DNA of 64,000 nucleotides from Mycobacterium bourgelatii (GCF_010723575.1 NZ_BLKZ01000001.1:1922001-1986000); one strand, 5' to 3'. Positions 17,265 to 25,855 are shown, numbered from the stretch's first letter. A program made the numbers and translations. The notes: generated by a model from the letters alone, not told the origin.

Positions 17265-17317
17265 GATTCCGCGCCGAACGTGACCGGGACGACGCGACAC
17301 ATCGCGGACCCGTCGCA
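17265..17317 (+). repeat. 53-bp imperfect direct repeat, copy 2
   Basis: This is the second copy of the repeat at 16711-16763, beginning ATTCCGCGCCGA and ending CGCAG. It lies between the zinc-ribbon gene and the 3' end of the convergent hydrogenase operon. It may act as a terminator region for either. Confidence 0.6.
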
Positions 17318-17358
17318 GGATGTACCGCCGCTGCGGCGGGCATCTTCATTACGCCGGA

Positions 17359-18486
17359 TTAGCCCCGAAAAGCGATGAGCGGGATCGCCATTTCGGCTTC
17401 GGTCGCCGCGCCGTGAAAACCGACGAGGTTCGCGGATTCCGGCGGCTCGTGACCGGTCGCCAGCACCGCCGTGTCATCGGTGCAGACGACGACGACATCG
17501 CCAATCCGCGGCAGGTGCAGTGGGTTCACCGGGCCGAACAATCCTGCGGCGACGGCCTCGTCGCGCGTGTGGACATCCGCCCTGCCGCTAAGGACTTCGC
17601 GCCAGGCGGCCAGCACATCGGGCGCGGCGCCGGGCTCGGTGTGCAGGTAGCGCACTCGTGGTTCGCCGGCGACGACCCGTATTCCTGCCGTCAGTCTCGG
17701 GTCGGTGTCAAGGTCGATCCGAGCCGTCGGGGGGACGTTGAGCCCCCCGTGATCGGCGATCACCAGCAACGCCGTCGTGGGAGGTAGCGCCTCGACCAAC
17801 CGCGTCAATAACAGGTCGACGGTGGCCGCGGCGGCGTGCCACTCTTCCGACCCGATACCGAAGACATGCGCCGCGGTGTCCAAGTCGGCGATGTAGCCGT
17901 AGACCAGCCCGGGTCCGGCGCTCAGTTCATCGATCAGTTGCTGGGCGTAGTCGTCGCCCGCGTGGGTCGGGCGAAACGCAGCGCCTCGATAGGCCGCGGA
18001 GGTCAATCCGCTACCGATGAACCACTCCGGCAGTACGGCGCGCACGCTGACCCCGGCTTGCGCGAGTCGTTCGAACCAGGTGGGAACCGGTTGCCATTGA
18101 CGGTGCGGTGGGTCGTCTCGCCACCGGATGTGGCTGAGCACCCGTTTGGTGCCGGGGATGTTCAAGGTGAAGCCCAGGATGCCGTGCTCGCCGGGCTGCG
18201 CGCCGGTGCCGAACGACACCAGGCTGGTCGGTGTGGTCGACGGGAAGGTACAGGCCAGTTGGCTCAACCATCCCGTGCCGCCGGCCAGTACGGAGGCGAG
18301 CAGCGGGGCATCATCCACCAACTCCGGCAGCAGGTGCCAGCCCAACCCGTCGGCGAGCAATACGGCCACGCGATCGACCTGCCCGACCCCGTTGACCCAG
18401 TCCGACAATCCCAACCGGTCAACCCCGCCCGGGAACCCCAACAACGTGGCGGCCGCGGGTAGCACATCGCAGATTGAAGCGGGCAC
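17359..18486 (-). CDS. alkaline phosphatase superfamily / nucleotide pyrophosphatase-like protein
   Basis: The 375-residue protein has alkaline-phosphatase superfamily features. A metal Asp occurs early (VAVLLADGLGWHLLPEL), the nucleophile region is FPSTTPTSLVSFGTGAQPGEHGILGF, and the second metal set is YIADLDTAAHVFG and VIADHGG. These fit a phosphodiesterase or nucleotide pyrophosphatase. It lacks a signal peptide, so it is likely cytoplasmic. The GTG at 18486 was chosen, 20 bases after the DUF6390 stop. An upstream extension would overlap that gene. It is the last gene of the hydrogenase transcription unit. A link to hydrogenase is only positional. Confidence 0.75.
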   Translation of the reverse strand: MPASICDVLPAAATLLGFPGGVDRLGLSDWVNGVGQVDRVAVLLADGLGWHLLPELVDDAPLLASVLAGGTGWLSQLACTFPSTTPTSLVSFGTGAQPGEHGILGFTLNIPGTKRVLSHIRWRDDPPHRQWQPVPTWFERLAQAGVSVRAVLPEWFIGSGLTSAAYRGAAFRPTHAGDDYAQQLIDELSAGPGLVYGYIADLDTAAHVFGIGSEEWHAAAATVDLLLTRLVEALPPTTALLVIADHGGLNVPPTARIDLDTDPRLTAGIRVVAGEPRVRYLHTEPGAAPDVLAAWREVLSGRADVHTRDEAVAAGLFGPVNPLHLPRIGDVVVVCTDDTAVLATGHEPPESANLVGFHGAATEAEMAIPLIAFRG

Positions 18487-18506
18487 GACCGCCAGTCTGC
18501 ACGACC

Positions 18507-19271
18507 TTAGACGCGGGCCAGTCGCTGGCTGGTCACTTGCAGTTGTCGGTCCGTCGTCGCGGCCAGGGAACGAACCTGTTGCGGAAGCAGCCGGCCACAC
18601 AGCCGCCCCCAGTGCAGGGCGACCTCATCCCCGACCGCCACGTCGGGTACCGCGCTATATCCATCCGTCCACACGTCCAGCACCCGCGGCGCCGGGTCAG
18701 CCAGGGCGAGGGTGCGATCCGCCCACGCTAGCCCGCGGCACAGCACTGTGACGTCATCGCCGTCACGGGAAACGACTGTGCCCCAACTGATCCGACAATT
18801 GTCCAGCACGGTCAACGGATGCTCGTCGGCGCCGGGACCTGTTGAAATGCCTAAGAAACGCGTCCACGGATACACGCCGAACACGTGAAAACAATGGTTC
18901 GGGGCCGCCTCGCACGCCAGCTCGGCAGTGAGATGAGACCAGTATCGGCCCGCCTGGGGGCCGATGATGGAAAGCAGCTTGGCAAAGAATTCTTGCGAGT
19001 CGATGTCGGCGCCCACCCCGCCGCCGAGCCAGTACGACTCGACCAACCGGTAATCCAGCGGATCGGCGATTGCGGTGAGCGTGGAGAGGACCCGCAGGTA
19101 GGGCCAGGCCCCGGAGAATTTGGACGCCGCCTGGCGGACATCGTCGACCGAACCGTCGCGCAAAGTGGCTCCCAACGGGGGACCGCAAAAGCCAAGAGCG
19201 TTCGGCGCATAGGCGTAGCGCGCGAACATCTCGGGGCCGGCCTCGACGCGCGCGGCGTCGGCTCTGGTCAA
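18507..19271 (-). CDS. DUF6390-like hydrogenase-cluster protein
   Basis: The 254-residue soluble protein has no signal or membrane segment. It contains ARYAYAPNALGFCGPP near the start and FHVFGVYPWTRFLG in the middle. It resembles the family recalled as DUF6390, which occurs in actinobacterial hydrogenase clusters. The family name is from memory. It starts 4 bases after hypD stops, so co-translation is likely. No catalytic motif is recognisable. A role in hydrogenase maturation or electron-transfer assembly is inferred from context only. Confidence 0.75.
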   Translation of the reverse strand: MTRADAARVEAGPEMFARYAYAPNALGFCGPPLGATLRDGSVDDVRQAASKFSGAWPYLRVLSTLTAIADPLDYRLVESYWLGGGVGADIDSQEFFAKLLSIIGPQAGRYWSHLTAELACEAAPNHCFHVFGVYPWTRFLGISTGPGADEHPLTVLDNCRISWGTVVSRDGDDVTVLCRGLAWADRTLALADPAPRVLDVWTDGYSAVPDVAVGDEVALHWGRLCGRLLPQQVRSLAATTDRQLQVTSQRLARV

Positions 19272-19275
19272 CGCC

Positions 19276-20421
19276 TCACACCCGTTCGGGTTGTCCTACG
19301 AGTTTGGCCGCGTCCCGGTGCATGCGGCCGAAGTTGTAGTACGCGGCGCACGCGCCCTCGGGCGAAACCATGCACGTCCCGATCGGCGTCTCCGGGGTGC
19401 ACGCGGTGCCGAAAACCTTGCATTCCCAGGGTTTGAGCACACCCTTGAGCACCTCGCCGCACTGGCAGGCCTTCGGGTCAGCCACCCGCACCCCGGGCAT
19501 CGCGAACCGAAGTTCGGCGTCGAAGTCCGCGAAATCGTCGTGCAGGCGCAGCGCACTCTGCGAAATGAAGCCCAGCCCGCGCCATTCGAAATGCGGACGG
19601 AGCGCAAACACCTTGCCCATCAGCGTCAGCGCGGCCGGGTTGCCGTGTTCGGGGACGACCCGTTTGTACTGGTTTTCTACCTCGCAACGGCCTTCGCGGA
19701 TCTGGCGCAACAGCATCGCCACCGAGGCCAGAATGTCCAGCGGCTCGAAACCCGAAACCACCAACGGCTTTCGGTATACCTCCGGCACGAACCGGTACGG
19801 CCGATTGCCCACCACCGTCGACACGTGCCCGGGCCCAATGAAACCCGACAGCCGCAGGTCGGGGGATTCCAGGATGGCCTTGATCGGCGGCACGATCGTG
19901 ACGTGGTTGCAGAAGACACTGAAGTTCGAGAGCCCCAGGTCACGAGCCCGCACCAGCGTCACCGCCGTCGAGGGCGCGGTGGTTTCAAAACCGATGGCGA
20001 AGAACACCACCTGCTTGTCCGGGTTGTCGAGCGCGACCTTGAGGGCGTCCAACGGTGAATACACGAAACGCACGTCGGCGCCGCGCGCCTTCGCGTCCAG
20101 CAGGCTGCCGTGCGAGCCGGGCACCCGCATCATGTCGCCGAAACAGGTGAAAACAACATCGGGTTGGCCGGCCAGCCACATCGCGTCGTCGATGCGCCCC
20201 ATGGGTATCACGCACACCGGGCAGCCCGGGCCATGCACCAATTCGACGTTCTCCGGCAGCAGGTGTTCGATGCCGTGCCGATAAATGGTGTGGGTGTGTC
20301 CGCCGCACACTTCCATGAACTTGAAGTGATCACTGCCTGCGGCCGAGTTAGCCAACTGCTCGATGGCGATCAGCAGTTTGCGCGCGGCCGCCGGATCACG
20401 GAATTCGTCGACGAATTTCAT
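19276..20421 (-). CDS. hypD: hydrogenase maturation protein HypD
   Basis: The 381-residue iron-sulfur scaffold works with HypC to assemble the Fe(CN)2CO moiety. Diagnostic motifs are MEVCGGHTHT, HGPGCPVCVIP and GFETTAPSTA. The C-terminal cysteine cluster includes CQCGEVL, WECKVFGTAC and IGTCMVSPEGACAAYY. The ATG at 20421 was chosen because it follows a TAGGAG site and begins the family N-terminus (MKFVDEFRDP). An in-frame extension upstream to 20481 would overlap hypC. It lies 7 bases after hypC and precedes the DUF6390 gene. Confidence 0.96.
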   Translation of the reverse strand: MKFVDEFRDPAAARKLLIAIEQLANSAAGSDHFKFMEVCGGHTHTIYRHGIEHLLPENVELVHGPGCPVCVIPMGRIDDAMWLAGQPDVVFTCFGDMMRVPGSHGSLLDAKARGADVRFVYSPLDALKVALDNPDKQVVFFAIGFETTAPSTAVTLVRARDLGLSNFSVFCNHVTIVPPIKAILESPDLRLSGFIGPGHVSTVVGNRPYRFVPEVYRKPLVVSGFEPLDILASVAMLLRQIREGRCEVENQYKRVVPEHGNPAALTLMGKVFALRPHFEWRGLGFISQSALRLHDDFADFDAELRFAMPGVRVADPKACQCGEVLKGVLKPWECKVFGTACTPETPIGTCMVSPEGACAAYYNFGRMHRDAAKLVGQPERV

Positions 20422-20428
20422 TGCGCTC

Positions 20429-20701
20429 CTAGATGATGGATGAAGTGTCGAAGGCTTCGAGTTCGGTGGTGTAAGCCTCACCGAGCTTCTGGACGGCGGC
20501 CAGGGTGAGCAGAGCCTCCGTCTCGTCGATCTTGGCCATCGCGAATCCGACGTGGACCAGGACCCAGTCGTCCGGTCTGGGCATGTCGTTTTCCAGCAGT
20601 CGGACGCTGATGGTGCGCTGGACGCCGCTTACATCCACCTTGGCCAAATAATTTGCCGGATCGGTGATCTCGACGATCCGACCCGGAATCCCCAGACACA
20701 T
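20429..20701 (-). CDS. hypC: hydrogenase assembly chaperone HypC (second copy)
   Basis: The 90-residue protein starts MCLGIPGRIVEI, giving the essential Cys2 after Met removal. It has the conserved PDDWVLVHVGFAMAKIDE segment with the functional His. HypC binds HypD and the large-subunit precursor. The start at 20701 follows a strong AAGGAGGAG site. It forms a hypE-hypC-hypD block. It is clearly diverged from the first HypC at 25598-25855, and its C-terminal tail is longer and acidic. Confidence 0.95.
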   Translation of the reverse strand: MCLGIPGRIVEITDPANYLAKVDVSGVQRTISVRLLENDMPRPDDWVLVHVGFAMAKIDETEALLTLAAVQKLGEAYTTELEAFDTSSII

Positions 20702-20727
20702 GACAAACTCCTCCTTGTCAGCAGCGC

Positions 20728-21840
20728 TCAACAGATTCGGGGCAGCGGGTCGCCGACGAGCATGTCGACGATCCGAGTGCCGCCGAATCCGGTACGCAGC
20801 ACTACGCTTTCCGCAGGTTCGGTGACGATCTCTCCCACTTCGGCCGCATCAACGCCCAGCGGATGTGACCGCAGCGCGGCCAGCCCAGCGTGCGCCTCCT
20901 CTGGTGCGACGACGGCGACGAACTTGCCTTCGTTGGCGACGTACAGCGGATCGATGCCGAGCAACTCGCACGCGCCGTTGACCGTCGGACGCACGGGTAG
21001 TCGATCCTCGTGCAACAGCACCCCGAGACCGCAGGCCTGCGCCAGTTCGTTGCAGACCGTGCCGACGCCACCTCGCGTCGCGTCGCGCAACCACCGGGTC
21101 GACGGCGCCGCCGCCAGGAGCAGTTCCACCAGCGGGCTCACCGACGCGGTGTCGGAGCTGATGTCGGCTTCGATCGCCAGATCGCCCCGGGCGAGCATCA
21201 CGGCCATGCCGTGATCGCCCATCGATCCCGACAGCAGCACCTTGTCGCCGCTGCGCACCGACTGCGCCGAAAGTTGCCGTCCCGCTGGAATCACCCCGGT
21301 TCCGGTGGTGGTGATGAACATGCCGTCGGCCGCCCCTCTGGGCACCACTTTGGTGTCGCCGGTGACGATCTGCACGCCGGACTTGGCGGCCGCGGCGGCC
21401 ATATCGGCCACGATCTCCTTCAATTCCGCGATCGGGAAACCCTCCTCGAGCACGAACGCCGCCGAAATCCAGGTCGGCACTGCGCCAGCCATCGCCACGT
21501 CGTTGCACGTTCCGTGCACGGCGAGTTCGCCGATCGACCCGCCGGGAAACCGTATGGGCTGCACCACGAAAGAGTCGGTGGACATGACGATCCGCTCGCC
21601 ACTGGGCAGGGTGAGGACGGCGCCGTCACCGAGCGATTCCAACAGCGGATTACCGAAGGCCTCCAGGAAGACCGCGTCGATCAGTGCCGCGGAAGCCTTT
21701 CCGCCCGCGCCGTGCGCCAGGGTCACCTGGTCGTCCAGCAACCGTGGACGACGCCTGCGGAACGACTCGATACGCTCGATGACCTGGCTCTCGGCGAACC
21801 GCGGCCGCGACGAAAGGTATTGGCCAGTTGGGTTGTTCAT
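20728..21840 (-). CDS. hypE: hydrogenase maturation protein HypE
   Basis: This 370-residue AIR-synthase-like enzyme dehydrates the HypF-derived thiocarboxamide to the cyanide ligand. It has the ATP-binding region TLAHGAGGKAS and STDSFVVQPI, the GDTKVV motif, DATRGGVGT and the required C-terminal cysteine (PRIC). An N-terminal extension of about 35 residues (MNNPTGQYLSSRP) precedes the usual start. The ATG overlaps the upstream SIS gene stop as ATGA, implying translational coupling. Confidence 0.96.
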   Translation of the reverse strand: MNNPTGQYLSSRPRFAESQVIERIESFRRRRPRLLDDQVTLAHGAGGKASAALIDAVFLEAFGNPLLESLGDGAVLTLPSGERIVMSTDSFVVQPIRFPGGSIGELAVHGTCNDVAMAGAVPTWISAAFVLEEGFPIAELKEIVADMAAAAAKSGVQIVTGDTKVVPRGAADGMFITTTGTGVIPAGRQLSAQSVRSGDKVLLSGSMGDHGMAVMLARGDLAIEADISSDTASVSPLVELLLAAAPSTRWLRDATRGGVGTVCNELAQACGLGVLLHEDRLPVRPTVNGACELLGIDPLYVANEGKFVAVVAPEEAHAGLAALRSHPLGVDAAEVGEIVTEPAESVVLRTGFGGTRIVDMLVGDPLPRIC

Positions 21841-22511
21841 GCGGCCCCCAGGTCATGGTCGTTGATGTGTTCCTGGGTTGCCAGCCACAGCCGATAACCC
21901 ACCAACGCCTGCGCCTCTTGAATCCGGTGCACGCTTTGGGAGCGAACGATGAAGCAGGCATCCACATTTGGGCTTTCTGCGAAGGCACCGCCGTCGTAAC
22001 CGGCGAATCCGACGGTGTACAGGCCGCGTTGGCGCGCCTCGGCCAGCGCCGCGAGCAGGTTCGCAGAGTTGCCGCTGGTCGACATGGCGACCGCGATGTC
22101 ACCGGCCCGGGCACGAGCGATCAGCTGGCGGGCGAACACCAGCTCGAATCCGACGTCATTGCCCAGCGCGGTGATGATCGCCTGGTCGGCGGTCAATGAC
22201 CAGGCGGGCAGGGGGCGGCCGATCGGCGGGCGGGCGAACAACCGCGCCAGCGTGGTGGAATCGGTGCAGCTGCCGCCGTTTCCGAAGGTGAACATCCGGC
22301 CGCCCGCCAAGAACCGGCGGGCCAACTCGGTAGCGGCCCGGTTCAGCAGATCCGTGTTGGCCTCCAGCGTGATGCGCCGCAGCGCTGCACTTTCGGCGGC
22401 TTTCGCTTGAGCGGATGCGGCCAGGTCGGCGAGCAGCGACGTGGGATCGTCTTCCTTGGCATCGATGAACGGATACAGAAAGTTGGTGGGTTCGTTCTCG
22501 GGTGTCATCAC
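21837..22511 (-). CDS. SIS-domain protein resembling phosphoheptose isomerase (GmhA-like) in the hydrogenase operon
   Basis: The 224-residue protein has the sugar-isomerase fold with phosphate-binding motifs FGNGGSCTDSTTLARLF and AMSTSGNSANLLAAL. Its C-terminal helix is RIQEAQALVGYRL. In authentic GmhA this helix reads RIQE-x-H, with a catalytic His. Here the position is Gln, so isomerase activity is doubtful. The gene overlaps its neighbours on both sides by 4 bases, within hypF-SIS/HypC-SIS-hypE. A role in making or delivering a hydrogenase cofactor component, or binding a sugar phosphate, is speculation from context. Confidence 0.8.
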   Translation of the reverse strand: MMTPENEPTNFLYPFIDAKEDDPTSLLADLAASAQAKAAESAALRRITLEANTDLLNRAATELARRFLAGGRMFTFGNGGSCTDSTTLARLFARPPIGRPLPAWSLTADQAIITALGNDVGFELVFARQLIARARAGDIAVAMSTSGNSANLLAALAEARQRGLYTVGFAGYDGGAFAESPNVDACFIVRSQSVHRIQEAQALVGYRLWLATQEHINDHDLGAA

Positions 22512-23236
22512 GCGTCCTCCACATCCACGCGGCTTATCGCCGTGCCCGCGTGCACCAGCACCAGATCACCAGGGGCGACCGGGTCGACCAGCGTCGTCGC
22601 CACGTCCGTGACGCCTTGTGCGGTGCGCACTTTGGCCAGCCCCTCCGTCGAGGCCGTCACCACCTCCCCGAGGCGGCCTTCGTCGCTGCACGTAACACAT
22701 GTCTCGCCGGCGCATTCGGAGCCGTTCTGCCGCAGCAATCCCGGATGCTCGAAACACACATGGGTCAACTCCCACAACACGTGGTAGAAGAGCACGAAGC
22801 CGCCCGTGGCGGGAACCCGTGGGTCGGGGTCGTCGAGCCACAGCACGTGGTCGGCCACACCGGCCGGCGGTCGTTGGCCGCTGCCAATCCAGATGGTCGT
22901 CGCGCCCCATGCGGGGCTTCGGTGCATCACCGACCGCACGTCGGGTTGTCCCGCATCCGAGACCGCCACCACGATGTCACCGGGCCGGACCGAAACTCGC
23001 ACCAGATCAACCAATTCGGGTCCGGTCAGCGCCACCGCCGGTAGCGCGCGCTTACCCATGATCACCGGGTGTACGAACTCGACGGCGATGTGCATGGCAT
23101 GCGGTTCCCACGACGGCGCGATGGACCACATGGTCGCCCCGGCAGCGAACCGCCGGGCCAGCATGAGCGCCGCGCCCGCGAGATCAGCGGCGAGTTCTGG
23201 ACTGAGACCGCGATCGACCGCGGTGATTGTGTTCAT
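22508..23236 (-). CDS. fusion of SIS-like domain with C-terminal HypC/HupF-like domain
   Basis: The 242-residue protein has residues 1 to about 165 resembling a degenerate SIS domain (DIVVAVSDAGQPDV in place of the STSGN motif). The C-terminal part, about 175-242, resembles HypC: C180-V-T-C183 followed by DEGRLGEVVTA, then PGDLVLVHAGTAISRV with the HypC-type His (H229). HypC normally has its cysteine at position 2; here it is internal. The gene overlaps hypF and the next SIS gene by 4 bases each. It probably forms a complex with the neighbouring SIS protein and serves maturation. This is inferred. Confidence 0.78.
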   Translation of the reverse strand: MNTITAVDRGLSPELAADLAGAALMLARRFAAGATMWSIAPSWEPHAMHIAVEFVHPVIMGKRALPAVALTGPELVDLVRVSVRPGDIVVAVSDAGQPDVRSVMHRSPAWGATTIWIGSGQRPPAGVADHVLWLDDPDPRVPATGGFVLFYHVLWELTHVCFEHPGLLRQNGSECAGETCVTCSDEGRLGEVVTASTEGLAKVRTAQGVTDVATTLVDPVAPGDLVLVHAGTAISRVDVEDA

Positions 23237-25596
23237 GAGTCAGCCTCTTCCAATGCGATAAGCACCGAGATCGCGGCCTGACCCAGCGCCAGCCCGCCGT
23301 CGTTGGGCGGCACGATCTGGTGAGTCAATACTTCAAAGCCATTTCGGCGCAACAGATTGCGGCAGGTGCGCAATAGCACTACGTTTTGAAACACTCCGCC
23401 GGTGAGACCGACCAGCCGCACGCCATTGGCCACCTGGTCGACCACCCGGCCCACCGCGACCGCCACTGCCTCGTGGAAAGCCGCCGCCAACAGTGCCGTA
23501 GACGTCCCCGCGCGCAGCGCCGACACCAGCGCCTGCACCATGGGACGAGGATCGATCACACCGTCGGCACCCACCGCAAGCGGCAGCGACGGTCGGGGAG
23601 CCTCGCCGGCCGAATCGGCCAGCGCCTCGAGTTCGATGGCCGCCTGGCCTTCGTAGTCAATACGGTGCCGCACGCCCAGCAGCGAGGAGACCGCGTCGAA
23701 CAACCTGCCCATGCTCGAGCACGGCACACACCCGACGCCGCATTCCAATTGGGAACGAATGAGCCGTAATTCGTCCGGACTGGCCGCGCCGACGGGGGGC
23801 AGCTCCGCCGTCCATTCGATGCCGGCGGCAAAAAGTTGCGAGAGCGCCATCCGCCACGGGTTGCGCACCGCGGCGTCGCCGCCGGGTAGCGGCACCGGCA
23901 GCAGATGCCCGACGCGGGCGAATCGGTGGCTGTCGTGCCCGAGCGCGAGAATCTCACCGCCCCAGATCGTCTCGTCGCTGCCGTACCCGGTGCCGTCGAA
24001 GGAGACCCCGATGACGGGTTCGCCAAGGCGTCCGTGCTCGGCCAACAGCGAGACCACGTGCGCGTGGTGGTGCTGGGCGAGATCCAACGGCCGGTCGTCC
24101 GCGTGGCGCTCGGCCCAGCCGCGGGTGTGGTACCCGGGATGCAGGTCGGCGGCCAATCGCGCCGGCGTGCCGCGTATCTCGCTGAGCTGATCCACCGCGC
24201 GCTCGAACGCGCACAGCGTCTTCCAGGTACCCATGTCTCCGATGTGCCCGGACAGGTAGGCGCGGGGGCCGTCGGTGAGGCAGAAGGTGTTCTTCAGTTC
24301 GCCGCCAACGGCCAACACCGCCGGGCCCGTGCGTCCGATGCGGCCGAGCTCTACGGGTAACGGCGCAAAGCCGCGAGACCGGCGGATCGGCAACTCCCGG
24401 CTGTCTTCGCCATCACTCACGACGCGGACCACCGAGTCGTCACACGGCACGTGGATGGGACGGTCGTGGTCCAGGACGGCGTCGCACAGCGTTGGCAGGC
24501 GTTGCGCGGCATCGTCTTCGGTGAAGCAGATGGGCTCGTTCGAAAGGTTGGCACTGGTCATCACCAGGGCATCCGGCACCGGTGCGTTAGCGCCAGGCAC
24601 CGGTGCCAACAGCAGGTGATGGATGGGGGAGTAGGGCAGCATCAGGCCGACCAATGGGTTACCGGGCGCCACGGACTCGGCCAAGGGTGCCGTAGCGTGG
24701 CGCCGTAGCAACACGATCGGCCTCGCCGGACTCGACAACACCGCCACCTCGGCGTCATCGATGTCCGCGTAGCGGCGTGCGACGTCGAGGTCACGTACCA
24801 GAACGGCGAAGGGCTTGGCCCCCCTGGCCTTGCGTGACCGCAGCTTGCCCACTGCCGCCTCGTCGTCGACGAGGCAGGCCAGGTGGTAACCGCCGATCCC
24901 CTTGACGGCGACCACCGCACCGGACGCCAGGGCCTGCTGAGCCGCCGCAAGTGCCGCATCGGATCCGTTGGTCCGCACCCCGCCGGAGCGAAACCATAGT
25001 GTGGGTCCGCAATTCGGGCAGGCTATGGGTTGCGCGTGGAACCGGCGATTCGAGGGGTCGTGGTATTCGGCGGCGCATCGGTCGCACATGTCGAATGCCG
25101 ACATGGTGGTGCCCGGACGGTCGTAGGGCAGGGTTTGGATGATGGTGAACCGCGGGCCGCAATTGGTGCACGTGACGAACGGGTGCCGGTAGCGGCGATC
25201 ACGCGGATCGAACAACTCCGCCACACACTCGGTGCACACCGCCACGTCGGGCGGAATCGGGGTCGTCCCACCGGTGGCTCGCTGGCTGGCCACGATACGG
25301 AACAGACGGCCACCGCGGTTGGCGTCGAGCGCGACCTCCGTCACGGCAACGGCGCCGATCCGTGCCAGCGGCGGGGCTTCGGCACGTAGCCGTCGAGCAA
25401 ACTCGTCCACCCGGGCGCGGTCGCCCTGCACCTCCACGAACACTGCGCCGGAATCGTTTCCGACGAATCCGGACAGGCCGAGCTCGCTGGCGACGCGGTG
25501 GACGAACGGGCGGAACCCGACCCCCTGCACGACGCCGGTCACGGTGAGTCGCCGCCGAACCTCGTCGGATTTCACCACCACCGGCGCTGCTGTCAT
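23233..25596 (-). CDS. hypF: carbamoyltransferase HypF
   Basis: The 787-residue protein makes the carbamoyl precursor of cyanide ligands. Domains in order are acylphosphatase (VTGVVQGVGFRPFVHRVA), two C-x2-C-x18-C-x2-C zinc fingers (CTEC...CTNC, CDRC...CPNC), a YrdC-like domain (AVKGIGGYHLACL) and a Kae1-like C-terminal domain (DLHPGYHTRGWA, HHHAHVVSLL). The ATG at 25596 was preferred because it begins right after hypC. A GTG at 25620 would extend it by 8 residues inside hypC. It overlaps the next gene by ATGA. Confidence 0.95.
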   Translation of the reverse strand: MTAAPVVVKSDEVRRRLTVTGVVQGVGFRPFVHRVASELGLSGFVGNDSGAVFVEVQGDRARVDEFARRLRAEAPPLARIGAVAVTEVALDANRGGRLFRIVASQRATGGTTPIPPDVAVCTECVAELFDPRDRRYRHPFVTCTNCGPRFTIIQTLPYDRPGTTMSAFDMCDRCAAEYHDPSNRRFHAQPIACPNCGPTLWFRSGGVRTNGSDAALAAAQQALASGAVVAVKGIGGYHLACLVDDEAAVGKLRSRKARGAKPFAVLVRDLDVARRYADIDDAEVAVLSSPARPIVLLRRHATAPLAESVAPGNPLVGLMLPYSPIHHLLLAPVPGANAPVPDALVMTSANLSNEPICFTEDDAAQRLPTLCDAVLDHDRPIHVPCDDSVVRVVSDGEDSRELPIRRSRGFAPLPVELGRIGRTGPAVLAVGGELKNTFCLTDGPRAYLSGHIGDMGTWKTLCAFERAVDQLSEIRGTPARLAADLHPGYHTRGWAERHADDRPLDLAQHHHAHVVSLLAEHGRLGEPVIGVSFDGTGYGSDETIWGGEILALGHDSHRFARVGHLLPVPLPGGDAAVRNPWRMALSQLFAAGIEWTAELPPVGAASPDELRLIRSQLECGVGCVPCSSMGRLFDAVSSLLGVRHRIDYEGQAAIELEALADSAGEAPRPSLPLAVGADGVIDPRPMVQALVSALRAGTSTALLAAAFHEAVAVAVGRVVDQVANGVRLVGLTGGVFQNVVLLRTCRNLLRRNGFEVLTHQIVPPNDGGLALGQAAISVLIALEEADS

Positions 25597-25597
25597 C

Positions 25598-25855
25598 TCA
25601 CCCGCCGCCTTCGTCACCACTGGGGCCGCGGCCCATCAACTCCAGACCCGCCATTGCCTGCTCGGCACCCATGCGGTCGGTTTTCTCCACGACGAAACCC
25701 ATGTGGATGATCACCCAGTCGCCGGGGTGAAACGTTTCGTCCGGCAGCATGCCGACGTTGACCTTGCGCTGTTCACCGGTGACGTCGACCAGCGCGAGTT
25801 GTCCTTCGTAACCGTCCAGCATCCTGATCACCTGACCGGGGATACCGAGGCACAT
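25598..25855 (-). CDS. hypC: hydrogenase assembly chaperone HypC (first copy)
   Basis: The 85-residue protein begins MCLGIPGQVIRM and contains FHPGDWVIIHMGFVVEK with the conserved His. It lies 2 bases after the endopeptidase gene and 1 base before hypF. The operon has a second HypC at 20429-20701 and a HypC-like domain in the SIS fusion. The two standalone HypCs may be divided between large-subunit chaperoning and HypD complexing. That division is inferred. Confidence 0.95.
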   Translation of the reverse strand: MCLGIPGQVIRMLDGYEGQLALVDVTGEQRKVNVGMLPDETFHPGDWVIIHMGFVVEKTDRMGAEQAMAGLELMGRGPSGDEGGG

